From the NCBI RefSeq assembly GCF_016508585.1, contig NZ_JADVOP010000027.1, forward strand, positions 1-61,346: 61,346 nt of DNA. The letters are read 5' to 3'. Positions within the stretch are counted from its first letter, which is position 1, and every line of letters starts with the position of its first letter. The translations under genes and the position numbers were made by a program. This document shows positions 24,945-34,578 of the stretch, one piece after another. Source of the DNA: Acinetobacter baumannii (lineage in GTDB: Bacteria > Pseudomonadota > Gammaproteobacteria > Pseudomonadales > Moraxellaceae). Below the pieces are notes generated by a model. That model was given only the letters and a program-made list of their open reading frames with translations, was not told the DNA's origin and made no database searches.

Positions 24945-26243
24945 TTAGAAAATAATTTTAGACCCCAAGCCAATGACCAATGCATTGTCAACCTGATTGG
25001 TTGCACCAGGATGCACCACATACTGTACTAAAGGACGAAGCATGAACCATTTGGCTGGGTAATAGGAGTAATTTAACTCAATATTATACTCTGCATCTTC
25101 ATTCAGCTGTCTTAAATTTGTGCCTAAGCGACTATTATTCACATAATCCGTATAGCGATCATTCAAATGTACTCTATTCACAGCTAAACCTAGAATATCA
25201 TTGGGCTGACTTTCAAATAACCCATAATACTTTAAACCCAGTTGTTGTGAATCACTGACGGCCGTTGTCGTTCGATCATGTACTGTGAAATTACCAAAAC
25301 TATGCAGACCTCGTTTACCCTCGCCTATTGAAGTCAATTGCTGTTCAAAGGCAATCCATCCCCCATATGTACGGTCTTCAGCTTTGGTCCCTGCTTTATA
25401 AGCCACATCGTACTGATTTTTAGCTTCATCAGCAGTATTGTATAAAGTACCAAAACGGTAACTGCCTGGTAAATCATTGAAGCCTTTCTTTGGAGACCAC
25501 ACCACTTCTGAAAGAATATTTACACCATCAGCATGCTTTGTATCCAGATTCCAGCCTTGACGCTCCAAAGCATTCTCTGGGTTATATTCAAAAACACCGA
25601 CTTGTGCGAATAACTCTGGATTGATTTGATACTTCAAGCGTCCGCCCCATTGCGACACAGGTGTGTTATACCAAAGCTTACCTTGCCATTTACCCATTTG
25701 TGCAGCACAAAATGCATTGCCTTGAAAATCACAAGCCATGGTATTGAATTCAGTACCCAAACCCATTCGTCCTACACGAATACTCAAGCCTTGTTCTTTA
25801 AAGTTCTTTTCAATATAGAGCTCACTCAAACGGCTACCTGAATTACCTCGCCCCCAATTGGCTTGAGAGTTTGCCCACTGTGGTGCATCGGGTGCCTGAA
25901 TCCCTCTCAATGACGTGCTTTCACCTTGGCGTGCCGTAACTAAAGCACGAATCGTGACATCATTCCAACCTGCCAATTTCCCCATATCCAAAGTAGTTCC
26001 AAGACCAAACTGGGTAGCAAAAGTTGGTGCTTGATGCGCGTCATAACCTCCATCAGCAAGATATGAACCATCCATGGCAATCGTACCATCGAACTTCATC
26101 CCCTTTTCAGCCAGTTCAGTACGTGTGCCATTCCAGTCCCCTGTCAGGGTGGATGCATGCACATCAAAAGCATCTTCTGCCGATGCAAGGGAGATCATGG
26201 TAAATGTAGAGATTGCCACTAAAGGATAAGCAATTTTTTTCAT
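24945..26243 (-). CDS. oprB: OprB-type carbohydrate-selective porin
   Basis: A 432-residue outer-membrane porin. It has a signal peptide (AISTFTMISLASA-ED), the family start LTGDWNGTRTELAEKGMKFDGT, and a 16-strand-type beta barrel ending in a terminal Phe (IGLGSKIIF). OprB porins let glucose and other sugars into the periplasm. In Acinetobacter such porins often accompany the PQQ glucose dehydrogenase, which is not beside it here; instead the PQQ-receptor-like gene follows 33 bp downstream in the same direction, so the two are probably one operon. That pairing suggests joint delivery of sugar and PQQ to the periplasm. Confidence 0.9.
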   Translation of the reverse strand: MKKIAYPLVAISTFTMISLASAEDAFDVHASTLTGDWNGTRTELAEKGMKFDGTIAMDGSYLADGGYDAHQAPTFATQFGLGTTLDMGKLAGWNDVTIRALVTARQGESTSLRGIQAPDAPQWANSQANWGRGNSGSRLSELYIEKNFKEQGLSIRVGRMGLGTEFNTMACDFQGNAFCAAQMGKWQGKLWYNTPVSQWGGRLKYQINPELFAQVGVFEYNPENALERQGWNLDTKHADGVNILSEVVWSPKKGFNDLPGSYRFGTLYNTADEAKNQYDVAYKAGTKAEDRTYGGWIAFEQQLTSIGEGKRGLHSFGNFTVHDRTTTAVSDSQQLGLKYYGLFESQPNDILGLAVNRVHLNDRYTDYVNNSRLGTNLRQLNEDAEYNIELNYSYYPAKWFMLRPLVQYVVHPGATNQVDNALVIGLGSKIIF

Positions 26244-26631
26244 GGTGAAGCCTAATTTAAAGCTAAGTGCATAAGGATAAACTTGTGAATCTCAAATGCT
26301 TGATCTCCATAAAACCATTAGAAAAACCAAGCTTTAAAATTACAATCACGCCTAAAATACTGTGGGTAATCCAAATTATTTTGGAGATTATTCACTAGAA
26401 ATTTACACATTTTTTTACATATAACTATCAGATATTTTTTATCAATTGGAAAACTTTATTTTATCAATAAACTTTATTATAAATAACAGATACTTATGAA
26501 TAAAAATACAGTTTCAGCCAGCGATGCTAATGCTGATCTTAACCTAAAGTCGCAACCTCAACAGAACCACTCTTTAAAGCTGCCTCATTCTTGCATACAA
26601 TAATGATCTTCTCCTGTGATACGACAAGTGC
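26244..26631. other. intergenic region between divergent oprB and mutM
   Basis: It must hold promoters for both genes but no box stands out with confidence. It is AT-rich in the middle. A 35-codon open frame at 26496-26603 lacks a ribosome-binding site and is probably chance. Confidence 0.4.
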
Positions 26632-27483
26632 ATGCCTGAATTACCCGAAGTTGAAACAACAAAAACCAGTTTAATTCCTTTGATCGGTCAAAAAGTTACT
26701 CATGTTCAAGTCCGTGAATCTCGCTTACGTTGGCCAATTCCTGAAGATATTCAGCAACTTCAAGGGCAAAAGCTCATTCACTTAACACGTCGTTCCAAAT
26801 ACATTTTGGCTGAGTTCGAACAGCATACGATGCTTTGGCATTTGGGTATGTCAGGTAGTTTTAGAATCTGTGATGAGAGTGAAGAACTGAGAAAGCATGA
26901 TCACCTCATCATTCAATTTGAAGATATGCAATTGCGCTATCATGATCCACGCCGATTTGGTTGCATTATTTGGCTCAATGAGCAGAGCCAAAGTAAACTG
27001 ATTGATACATTGGGTCCTGAGCCATTGAGTGATAAATTTAATGCTGAATATTTGTTTGAAAAATTGAAAAATAAAAATATCGGCACAAAAGTTGCAATCA
27101 TGGATAACCACATTGTCGTTGGTGTTGGAAATATCTATGCAACTGAAAGTTTATTTAATTTGGGCATCCACCCTGCCCAGCCTGCTTCGAGTCTGTCAAA
27201 GCAACAAGTTCAAGACTTGGTGATTGAAATCAAAAGAATTTTAAAGCAGGCGATTGACTTGGGAGGTTCAACCTTACGGGACTATACCAATGCAATGGGT
27301 GAAAATGGCTATTTTCAACAAACCTTGTTGGCTTATGGTCGTGCAGGTGAAATGTGCATCAACTGTGAAACAACTTTAGAAAATCTAAAACTCGGACAAA
27401 GAGCCAGTGTTTTTTGCCCGCAATGCCAACCGCTTAAACCGGTTAAAGCCTCTCCTAGAAATACACGAGGAAAAATGAAATGA
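26632..27483 (+). CDS. mutM: formamidopyrimidine-DNA glycosylase (Fpg/MutM)
   Basis: A 283-residue DNA-repair enzyme that removes 8-oxoguanine and ring-opened purines and cuts the strand. The catalytic N-terminus MPELPEVETT (Pro2, Glu3) is intact, as are RRSKYIL with the conserved Lys, LGMSGSFR, the HDPRRFG loop, and DNHIVVGVGNIYATESLF. The C-terminal zinc finger is CINC-x16-CPQC, preceded by YGRAGEM. A slightly long basic tail follows. The stop overlaps the start of a broken parvulin gene (ATGA), which was probably co-transcribed. Confidence 0.96.
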   Translation: MPELPEVETTKTSLIPLIGQKVTHVQVRESRLRWPIPEDIQQLQGQKLIHLTRRSKYILAEFEQHTMLWHLGMSGSFRICDESEELRKHDHLIIQFEDMQLRYHDPRRFGCIIWLNEQSQSKLIDTLGPEPLSDKFNAEYLFEKLKNKNIGTKVAIMDNHIVVGVGNIYATESLFNLGIHPAQPASSLSKQQVQDLVIEIKRILKQAIDLGGSTLRDYTNAMGENGYFQQTLLAYGRAGEMCINCETTLENLKLGQRASVFCPQCQPLKPVKASPRNTRGKMK

Positions 27484-27764
27484 AAACTGCAATCGTTCGA
27501 CATATTCTCGTCAAAGATAAAGATTTTGCGGAACAGCTCAAAAAGAAGATTCACGATGGTGCTGATTTTGCAAAAATTGCGAAACAGCACTCAACTTGCA
27601 ACTCGGCTAAACGCGGGGGAGAGCTTGGAGAAGTTTAAAAAGGACAACTCGTTCCTGTGATTGATAAATTGGTATTTACTGCGGCTGAACATGTTCTGCA
27701 CGGACCTGTAAAAAGCCAATTTGGTTTTCATTTGCTTGAAATTAAATTCCGTATGGATTTTTAA
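27480..27764 (+). pseudogene. ppiC: parvulin-type peptidyl-prolyl isomerase interrupted by a stop codon
   Basis: The frame from the ATG at 27480 (overlapping the mutM stop) encodes a complete small parvulin: VRHILVKDKDFAEQLKKKI, FAKIAKQHSTCNSAKRGGEL, then GEV, TAA at 27636-27638, and directly KKGQLVPVIDKLVF ... GPVKSQFGFHLLEIKF to the stop at 27764. The total length (94 codons with codon 53 nonsense) equals that of PpiC-like single-domain rotamases. The stop takes the place of a residue before KGQ; a single AAA to TAA change would explain it. No frameshift is present. Either a recent null mutation or a sequencing error. The end overlaps the next convergent gene by four bases. Confidence 0.8.
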
Positions 27765-28675
27765 TTTAAAGATTTACATTCTTGGTATGAAGTCGAAATG
27801 ATATCGCCTTGCTTGGCAATTCCCGTACTCGCACCTTGCTCAAAACTCATCCATGCTGTCGTTAGGGGCTGATTCGGCTGATTGATATATCCATACAATC
27901 CTTTACCTTGCCCCTGAATAATACAGATTGGCTGGTTTATAAATAACTTCCGGGTATTGCCACTTATCAGTTGAACTTTTTGCTCTATAACTGTTTCCGA
28001 ATCGTCATTTCGCTCTAATGACTTTAAAATGTCTTCCGCCGACTTTATTGTCAAATGCATAGGTTGATCAATCACAAGCGGTTTAAAGCGTTCCGGTAAT
28101 GCTTGATAAGATGGTGATGGTTCTTCATCACCTTTATAGTGATGATAATCCTGAATATGACAGTGAATCTTCTTCAATTGCGAACGCGTACTTCCCATCG
28201 TTTGTGACCAAGACATTGAACTGGCTACATTCTCAATATCTTTAATTAGAAATGCACTTTGAGAGTTTTGCAAATAAATCAAGTTTTCAAAATCTGCACT
28301 TTGGTTTACCAAGGGATCTGTCTGAGTCATTTTTTCCGTTTTTAAAATGATTTGGTCATTTCGTTTTATATATTGACCCGTTTGCAATTCAATATCTGAA
28401 ACTTTATCCATAGAAGAATACTTGGCATCGTCAAAGCTCAGTATTTCAAATCTGTTGTTTTTTATTCCAATAAAGGTATATAAACCAAATGCATAGCGAC
28501 TAAAATAAATCCCCTGAACCTGATCATTGGAATCATATTGTTCACACATCGAGATCACTTGAGGGCGTATTTCTGGGCTGAACAACTGAATAAAATTTTC
28601 ATCAACTTTAACTTGAGCTTGGCATCCATGGATGAGAAAACTCACCAAAAAAATAAAAATCTGAGCTGTTCTCAT
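27761..28675 (-). CDS. putative lipoprotein, unknown
   Basis: A 304-residue exported protein. The N-terminus IFIFLVSFLIHGCQA is a signal peptide with a lipobox-like LIHGC, so acylation at Cys18 is plausible. The mature part is strand-rich with no motif that I recognise. It is convergent with the interrupted parvulin gene and lies 32 bp downstream of another lipoprotein gene in the same direction (28708-29331), probably in one operon. Function unknown. Confidence 0.7.
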   Translation of the reverse strand: MRTAQIFIFLVSFLIHGCQAQVKVDENFIQLFSPEIRPQVISMCEQYDSNDQVQGIYFSRYAFGLYTFIGIKNNRFEILSFDDAKYSSMDKVSDIELQTGQYIKRNDQIILKTEKMTQTDPLVNQSADFENLIYLQNSQSAFLIKDIENVASSMSWSQTMGSTRSQLKKIHCHIQDYHHYKGDEEPSPSYQALPERFKPLVIDQPMHLTIKSAEDILKSLERNDDSETVIEQKVQLISGNTRKLFINQPICIIQGQGKGLYGYINQPNQPLTTAWMSFEQGASTGIAKQGDIISTSYQECKSLN

Positions 28676-28707
28676 GAATTTAAACTCTTTTATATATTTG
28701 AATCACT

Positions 28708-29331
28708 TTATTCAGGTTTAAATTCATGGATAAATTTTGCATAATCATCAATATAAGTTCTAAACATCTCTGCCCTGGTGGTAAAGTAAAAAATTTCATT
28801 GCCATTTCTGACAATATTTTCAGGTGATTTACCATTGCAATAACCACCTGCCGAATTGACTGCTGATTCAAGCATTTTAAAGCTTTGCGCTGCGGTGGGT
28901 TCATCCTTGAAACTAAATACCAATAAAATGAAATCCGGGCGATATTGCTGCTCATCCCCTAATTTTTCTTTGCTGATCGCTTTATATGAGCGAATTCCTT
29001 CGCCTTTAACTTGAATGATTTTATTTAATGTACAGTCATTTTCAGACCATGATGATCCACTGTCTTTTTCGATAAACTCAAAGTTTTCTTTTAATAAACG
29101 TGTTTCCAAAGCAACTAAGAGTGCTTCATTTTCATCTGTTGAATCTGTTTCAATGGTCGCGTAAGTGGTCTGTTCATTTGGCATGTCACTGAATGTCAAA
29201 CCACTTGCAGCCTGCGCTTGATCTGCACGTTCAGCCTGAGCATTTGCTACTGCATGCTGCTCTTTCGGATGTTCAGAACACGCGGATAAAGCCATGAATA
29301 TGATCACTATCCCTATGCTTTTTTTAACCAT
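28708..29331 (-). CDS. putative lipoprotein, unknown
   Basis: A 207-residue exported lipoprotein: IGIVIIFMALSAC is a signal peptide with a good lipobox (LSAC). An Ala/Gln/Glu-rich linker of about 40 residues follows, then a globular part (LLVALETRLLKENFEFIEK ... FILLVFSFKDEPTAAQSFKML ... FYFTTRAEMFRTYIDDYAKFI). I know no name for it. I chose the ATG at 29331 with AAGGA eight bases upstream; the ATG at 29340 abuts the same ribosome-binding site and is less likely. It is upstream of a second lipoprotein gene. Confidence 0.75.
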   Translation of the reverse strand: MVKKSIGIVIIFMALSACSEHPKEQHAVANAQAERADQAQAASGLTFSDMPNEQTTYATIETDSTDENEALLVALETRLLKENFEFIEKDSGSSWSENDCTLNKIIQVKGEGIRSYKAISKEKLGDEQQYRPDFILLVFSFKDEPTAAQSFKMLESAVNSAGGYCNGKSPENIVRNGNEIFYFTTRAEMFRTYIDDYAKFIHEFKPE

Positions 29332-29465
29332 GGCAGTCATCCTTTTTATGTTCTTGCATAAAAAACGGTACTTAATCGTACCGTTTCAATTCGCATTTTT
29401 ACAACTATTTTATATTTCTAAAAATAATTTAAAAATATCTAATTCTGCATATTCAATCAGATTTA

Positions 29466-29897
29466 TTAGGCTTGTGGGCGCTTCTTCAACTCATCACGAA
29501 TTTCACGAAGTAATTCAACATCTTCAGGTGTTGCAGCCGGTGCAGCTTCAGCAGGTTTACGGATTTTATTAAGGAATTTAACCAATAAAAATACAACCCA
29601 AGCCAAAATCAGGAAGTTTAAGAAGATCGTGATGAAGTTACCATAAGTTAAAACATTCACACCTGCTTTTTGTAAAGCATCCAATGAAGTTAAATTATTC
29701 GGGTTATCCCCCAATACAATAAATTTTTGTGTGAAATCTACACCACCACCTGTGATCACAGAGATCAATGGCATGATCACATCTTTGACCAATGAGTCAA
29801 TGATTTTGCCAAATGCCCCACCGATGATGACACCGATCGCCATATCCATCATGTTGCCTTTAATGGCGAACTCTCTGAATTCTGAAAGAATACTCAT
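29466..29897 (-). CDS. mscL: large-conductance mechanosensitive channel
   Basis: A 143-residue inner-membrane channel protein that opens under osmotic downshock. The sequence is canonical: amphipathic N-terminus ([11 protein letters not shown]), TM1 [23 protein letters not shown], periplasmic loop, TM2 [23 protein letters not shown] and a C-terminal coiled-coil helix ([16 protein letters not shown]). Length and topology match the family. Monocistronic, without an obvious terminator hairpin after its stop. Confidence 0.97.
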   Translation of the reverse strand: MSILSEFREFAIKGNMMDMAIGVIIGGAFGKIIDSLVKDVIMPLISVITGGGVDFTQKFIVLGDNPNNLTSLDALQKAGVNVLTYGNFITIFLNFLILAWVVFLLVKFLNKIRKPAEAAPAATPEDVELLREIRDELKKRPQA

Positions 29898-30020
29898 ATT
29901 TTAACTCCAAGCCAATTTTAGGTATTTTTTATGTGACGAAGTATACATTATGTTTCCATGTACATTTCCGCTTAATTTACTCGTTTTTTGTTAAAAACCA
30001 AAAGCCTTTTACATTTATAT

Positions 30021-30058
30021 AAAAAAACCGCAATTTATTAAAAAATTGCGGTTTTTTC
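30021..30058 (-). terminator. intrinsic terminator after typA
   Basis: AAAACCGCAATTT / AAATTGCGGTTTT stem with an A/T loop and T runs on both sides, 32 bp past the typA stop. Confidence 0.85.
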
Positions 30059-30089
30059 CTAGAAATTAAATTATTCCTAGTTAAAACAC

Positions 30090-31925
30090 TTAGCCACGAG
30101 AAGCACGTTTACGTTCATTTTCAGTTAAGAATTTTTTACGAATACGAACAGATTTAGGTGTAACTTCAACCAACTCATCATCCTCAATAAATTCTAAAGC
30201 TTGTTCAAGCGTGAATTTAATTGCAGGTGTTAACGTTAATGCTTCATCTGTACCAGATGCACGCATGTTAGTTAACTGTTTCGCTTTGGTTGGGTTCACA
30301 GTCATGTCGTCTGAACGAGAGTTCATACCCACGATCATACCTTCATATACTTCTAACTGTGGTTCAGCAAACAGACGACCACGGTCTTGTAAAGTGAACA
30401 ATGCAAACGCTAAGCAAGTACCGTTAACCATAGAGATCAACACACCATTTTGACGTTTCGCAACTGCACCTTGTTTCGCAGGACCATAATGCGAGAAGCT
30501 TGAAGTCATGATACCAGTACCGGAAGTAATGGTTAAGAATTCAGAACGGAAACCAATCAAACCACGAGATGGAACTGTTGCTTCAATACGGATACGACCT
30601 TTGCCGTCAACTTCCATATTGGTCAACTCACCTTTACGGTTACCCATTTGCTCCATAACAGAACCTTGATGCTGTTCTTCAACATCAAATGTTACGTTCT
30701 CGTATGGCTCTTGCATTTCGCCATCAACTTCTTTCATGATCACTTGCGGACGAGAAACTCCCATCTCGAAGCCTTCACGACGCATTGTTTCAATCAATAC
30801 TGAAAGATGAAGTTCACCACGACCAGATACTTTAAAGCGGTCTGGACTGTCAGTATCTTCAACACGTAATGCAACGTTATGAATCAACTCGCGATCTAAA
30901 CGTTCACGGATATTACGTGAAGTTACGAATTTACCTTCTTTACCCGCAAACGGTGAGTTGTTTACTTGGAAAGTCATCGAAACTGTAGGTTCATCTACAG
31001 ACAATGCAGGTAATGCTTCAACATTTTTAGGATCACAGATCGTGTCAGAAATGTTTAATGCATCCAAACCAGTGATACATACAATATCACCCGCTTGAGC
31101 TGAATCTACATCTACACGCTCAAGACCATGGTAACCCATAATCTTTAAGATACGACCATTACGTGTCTTACCATCTTTATCGATCACAGTCACAGGCGTA
31201 TTGGTTTTTACTGAACCACGTTGAATACGACCTACACCGATTACACCCACGAAACTATTATAGTCAAGTGAAGAAATCTGCATTTGGAATGGACCATCAA
31301 CATCCACTGAAGGTGGTTCAACAATATCTACGATTGTTTCGAACAACGGTGTCATATCTTCAGCAAGTTCTTCTGGAGATGGACCAGCAACACCACGAAG
31401 ACCAGAAGCATAAACCACTGGGAAATCTAACTGTTCATCGCTACCGCCCAAGTTATCAAACAAATCGAATACTTGGTCAATCACCCAGTCTGGACGAGCG
31501 CTTGGCTTGTCTACTTTATTGATGATCACGATTGGCTTCAAACCACGCGCAAAGGCTTTTTGAGTTACAAAGCGAGTCTGTGGCATTGGACCTTCTTGTG
31601 AATCAACAAGAAGAAGTACACAGTCAACCATAGACATTACACGTTCAACTTCACCACCGAAGTCAGCATGTCCCGGGGTGTCGACGATGTTGATGCGGTA
31701 TTCAGTGTTTGTACGTTTGTCTAACCATTTGATTGCAGTATTTTTTGCAAGAATGGTAATACCACGTTCAGACTCAAGCGCATTCGAATCCATAACACGC
31801 TCAATCTCACCCGCGCGGTCACCGAGTGCACCTGATTGTTGTAAAAGTTTATCTACTAGAGTCGTTTTACCATGGTCGACGTGCGCGATGATGGCAATAT
31901 TACGGAGAGTTTTAATATCAGACAT
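30090..31925 (-). CDS. typA: ribosome-associated GTPase TypA/BipA
   Basis: A 611-residue translational GTPase of the EF-G family. The GTP-binding motifs are [26 protein letters not shown] and [14 protein letters not shown]. Domains II, III and V follow, with the BipA-specific C-terminal domain ([48 protein letters not shown]). BipA assists late 50S assembly, mostly at low temperature or under stress. Full length. It is divergent from the NCS2 permease and monocistronic. Confidence 0.97.
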   Translation of the reverse strand: MSDIKTLRNIAIIAHVDHGKTTLVDKLLQQSGALGDRAGEIERVMDSNALESERGITILAKNTAIKWLDKRTNTEYRINIVDTPGHADFGGEVERVMSMVDCVLLLVDSQEGPMPQTRFVTQKAFARGLKPIVIINKVDKPSARPDWVIDQVFDLFDNLGGSDEQLDFPVVYASGLRGVAGPSPEELAEDMTPLFETIVDIVEPPSVDVDGPFQMQISSLDYNSFVGVIGVGRIQRGSVKTNTPVTVIDKDGKTRNGRILKIMGYHGLERVDVDSAQAGDIVCITGLDALNISDTICDPKNVEALPALSVDEPTVSMTFQVNNSPFAGKEGKFVTSRNIRERLDRELIHNVALRVEDTDSPDRFKVSGRGELHLSVLIETMRREGFEMGVSRPQVIMKEVDGEMQEPYENVTFDVEEQHQGSVMEQMGNRKGELTNMEVDGKGRIRIEATVPSRGLIGFRSEFLTITSGTGIMTSSFSHYGPAKQGAVAKRQNGVLISMVNGTCLAFALFTLQDRGRLFAEPQLEVYEGMIVGMNSRSDDMTVNPTKAKQLTNMRASGTDEALTLTPAIKFTLEQALEFIEDDELVEVTPKSVRIRKKFLTENERKRASRG

Positions 31926-32100
31926 GTAAATTCGATACGCTTTAAATTTGAGGGCAAATTATACAGAAAAAAGATAACTTTTAGTAGTGACAGTTTATTG
32001 ACAGTTACAAGTTTTTTTCACAACTGCGGGCTTTTTATTTTGTAATAGTGTGTAAAGCGATTAGAATAGCGCCATCTCGCAGCTTCCACATACTGTCACC

Positions 32101-33474
32101 ATGTCTGATTCTCATACCTCTCCCGATCAAAAACAGGGTCAAATTGATCTGATTTATGGTTTAAACGATCGACCAAAACCACTGATCGCTTTTTTTGCGG
32201 CTTTACAACACCTATTGGCAATTATCGTTCCTATTGTGACACCGGGATTACTCATTTGTTTGGCCTTGGGGGTTTCACCACAAGATACCAATATGATTTT
32301 ATCGATGTCTTTGGTGATTTCAGGGGTAGCCACCTTTTTGCAGTGTAAAAAAATTGGACCTTTTGGTGCCGGTTTATTGATCGTTCAGGGTACAAGTTTT
32401 AACTTTATTGGACCGATGATTGGGATTGGCTCAGCAATGGTCGCAGCGGGTACGCCTGTTGAAGCAGTCATGGCGTCTATTTTTGGTGTGGTGATTGCCG
32501 GTTCATTTATTGAAATGGGCGTATCACGTATTTTACCTTGGGTGAAGAAACTTATTACCCCATTGGTGACAGGAATCGTAGTATTGTTGATTGGACTGAC
32601 CTTAATTAAAGAAGGTCTCATCAGCATGGGCGGTGGCTATCAAGCAATGGACAGCCACACTTTTGCAAGTAAAGACAATCTGATCATGTCATGTACAGTA
32701 TTGGCGATTATTATTTTGCTCAACCGATTTAAAGTAGTTTGGGTCAAGAGTTCTGCCATCCTGATCGCCTTGGTGATTGGATATATTCTCGCAGGCTTTA
32801 TGGGCCATTTAAACTTTTCAGGCTTGAAAGATGCCCCATTAATTCAAATCCCAACACCAATGCATTTTGGAATCAGTTTCTCTTGGAGCTTGTTTATTCC
32901 AATGGCATTCATCTACCTCGTGACCTCTTTAGAAGCGATTGGTGATGTCACTGCAACATCAAAAATCTCCAACCAACCTGTTGATGGTCCTGTTTGGATG
33001 GAACGTATCAAAGGTGGTGTATTGGTCAATGGTGCAAACTCATTTCTTGCAGGGCTGTTTAATACCTTTCCGAGTTCTGTTTTTGCCCAAAATAATGGTG
33101 TGATTCAGTTGACAGGTGTGGCGAGCCGTTTTGTCGGTATTTGGATTGCCATCATGCTCGTCATTCTCGGACTTTTTCCTGCAGTTGCCGGAATCATTCA
33201 AGCCGTCCCTCAAGCCGTTCTGGGTGGCGCTGTAATGGTCATGTTTGGCGCGGTAGCAGCATCGGGAATCAATATTTTATCGGGAATTCAACTTGATCGT
33301 CGTGCCCTGTTAATTATTGCAATTTCTTTAGCACTTGGTTTAGGTGTTGCCCAAGTTCCTCAAATTCTGGAACATTTACCAGAATTACCACGCAATATCT
33401 TTAGTTCTGGTGTAGCGACAGGCGGACTTGCTGCTTTAATTTTAAATTTAGTTTTGCCTGAAACTAAAAAATAA
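32101..33474 (+). CDS. NCS2 nucleobase:cation symporter, XanP/UacT-like purine permease
   Basis: A 457-residue inner-membrane transporter with about 12-14 helices. NCS2 hallmarks are AALQHLLAIIVPIVTPGLLI in TM1, QGTSFNFIGPM (TM3), the substrate-site EAIGDVTATSKIS (TM8; Glu and GD) and NTFPSSVFAQNNGVIQLTGVASR in TM10. It resembles xanthine permeases XanP/XanQ and the urate carrier, and is less like UraA. It should move xanthine or a related purine with protons. Followed by a hairpin at 33491 before rsmC. Confidence 0.9.
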   Translation: MSDSHTSPDQKQGQIDLIYGLNDRPKPLIAFFAALQHLLAIIVPIVTPGLLICLALGVSPQDTNMILSMSLVISGVATFLQCKKIGPFGAGLLIVQGTSFNFIGPMIGIGSAMVAAGTPVEAVMASIFGVVIAGSFIEMGVSRILPWVKKLITPLVTGIVVLLIGLTLIKEGLISMGGGYQAMDSHTFASKDNLIMSCTVLAIIILLNRFKVVWVKSSAILIALVIGYILAGFMGHLNFSGLKDAPLIQIPTPMHFGISFSWSLFIPMAFIYLVTSLEAIGDVTATSKISNQPVDGPVWMERIKGGVLVNGANSFLAGLFNTFPSSVFAQNNGVIQLTGVASRFVGIWIAIMLVILGLFPAVAGIIQAVPQAVLGGAVMVMFGAVAASGINILSGIQLDRRALLIIAISLALGLGVAQVPQILEHLPELPRNIFSSGVATGGLAALILNLVLPETKK

Positions 33475-33490
33475 TGGATCAATTCTTTAT

Positions 33491-33514
33491 AATGCCCAGC
33501 CTAGACTGGGCATT
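33491..33514 (+). terminator. hairpin after the NCS2 permease
   Basis: The 9-bp stem AATGCCCAG / CTGGGCATT lies 17 bp past the stop; the T run is interrupted (ATTGTTC), so it may be partial. Confidence 0.6.
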
Positions 33515-33544
33515 ATTGTTCAATTTTAATGATGGATGGTGAAT

Positions 33545-34576
33545 ATGGAGCCAAGAAGTGAAGTTGTCATTCGACAGCATGACTATCTCTCTGGACGTGT
33601 TTTATTGGTCAATGCACCAACGGATGATCTACTTTCAAATTTAGCTCATGACATCGAGGCAAGTGTTTGGACTTGGAATTATAATGAGTTCCAATACTTC
33701 CAAAACCAACAGGCCAATGTGCACTTTGGAACAGACTTGGCAGAGGCTGAATTTGATCAAGCCATCGTTTTTGTCCCAAAATCCAAAGAATTACTCAATT
33801 ATGTGTTGCATCAGCTGGTTGCTCGTTTAGCAATTGGTGCTTCAATCTTTCTGGTTGGAGAAAAGAAAGGCGGTATTGAGCGTGCTGCAAAACAATTATT
33901 GCCTTATGGACAAGCCATTAAATTAGACAGTGCACGTCATTGCCAAATGTGGCAGTTAACTACCGATAAAACCGTGACCCCAAAACCGCTTGCACAATGG
34001 GCACAAGAATACAATGTCAGTACACCTTCGGGTGATCTCCGCATTTGTGCCTTACCGGGTGTATTCAGTCAAAATCGCTTAGATATCGGAACTGCTGTAC
34101 TATTGCCTTATTTGAAACAGGTCACTTCAGGAAAAATTGCGGACTTTGGATGCGGTGCGGGTGTTATCAGCGCATTTCTGTCTAAGCTCAACCCTAAAAA
34201 TCGTATTTTTGCTTTGGATGTTGATGCCTTTGCTTTGGCTTCCACACAAATGACGTTTGAAAAGAATGATTTACCTTTAGAGCAACTTGAAATAAAAGCA
34301 GTCACTGGAATTGAAGATGCGCCATTGTTTTTACATGCCATCGTCAGCAATCCACCGTTTCACCAAGGTATCCAAACCGACTACAATGCCAGTGAAACAC
34401 TATGCAGAACTGCAAGACGACATTTAAAATCAGGCGGTGAATTATGGATTGTGGCGAACCGCTTCCTAAATTACCCATTACTCATTGAGCAGAGCTTTGG
34501 TCAATGCATCACGAAAGCCGATCAACAGGGCTTTAAAGTGCTGTTTGCCAATACTCAAAAAAGCAGTAAGGAATAA
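33545..34576 (+). CDS. rsmC: 16S rRNA (guanine1207-N2)-methyltransferase
   Basis: A 343-residue protein with two tandem Rossmann domains as in RsmC: an N-terminal half without a working SAM site (to ~165), and a catalytic C-terminal half with motif [14 protein letters not shown] and motif IV NPPFHQG. It methylates N2 of G1207 in 16S rRNA. I chose the ATG at 33545 (N-terminus [11 protein letters not shown], with GGTG upstream) rather than the ATG three codons before. The lysP start follows two bases after its stop, so the two are co-transcribed. Confidence 0.92.
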   Translation: MEPRSEVVIRQHDYLSGRVLLVNAPTDDLLSNLAHDIEASVWTWNYNEFQYFQNQQANVHFGTDLAEAEFDQAIVFVPKSKELLNYVLHQLVARLAIGASIFLVGEKKGGIERAAKQLLPYGQAIKLDSARHCQMWQLTTDKTVTPKPLAQWAQEYNVSTPSGDLRICALPGVFSQNRLDIGTAVLLPYLKQVTSGKIADFGCGAGVISAFLSKLNPKNRIFALDVDAFALASTQMTFEKNDLPLEQLEIKAVTGIEDAPLFLHAIVSNPPFHQGIQTDYNASETLCRTARRHLKSGGELWIVANRFLNYPLLIEQSFGQCITKADQQGFKVLFANTQKSSKE

Positions 34577-34578
34577 CG

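Noticed and set aside
26496..26603. 35-codon open frame (MNKNTVSASDANADLNLKSQ...) between oprB and mutM
   Set aside because: No ribosome-binding site, no recognisable features, and it lies in the mutM promoter region.
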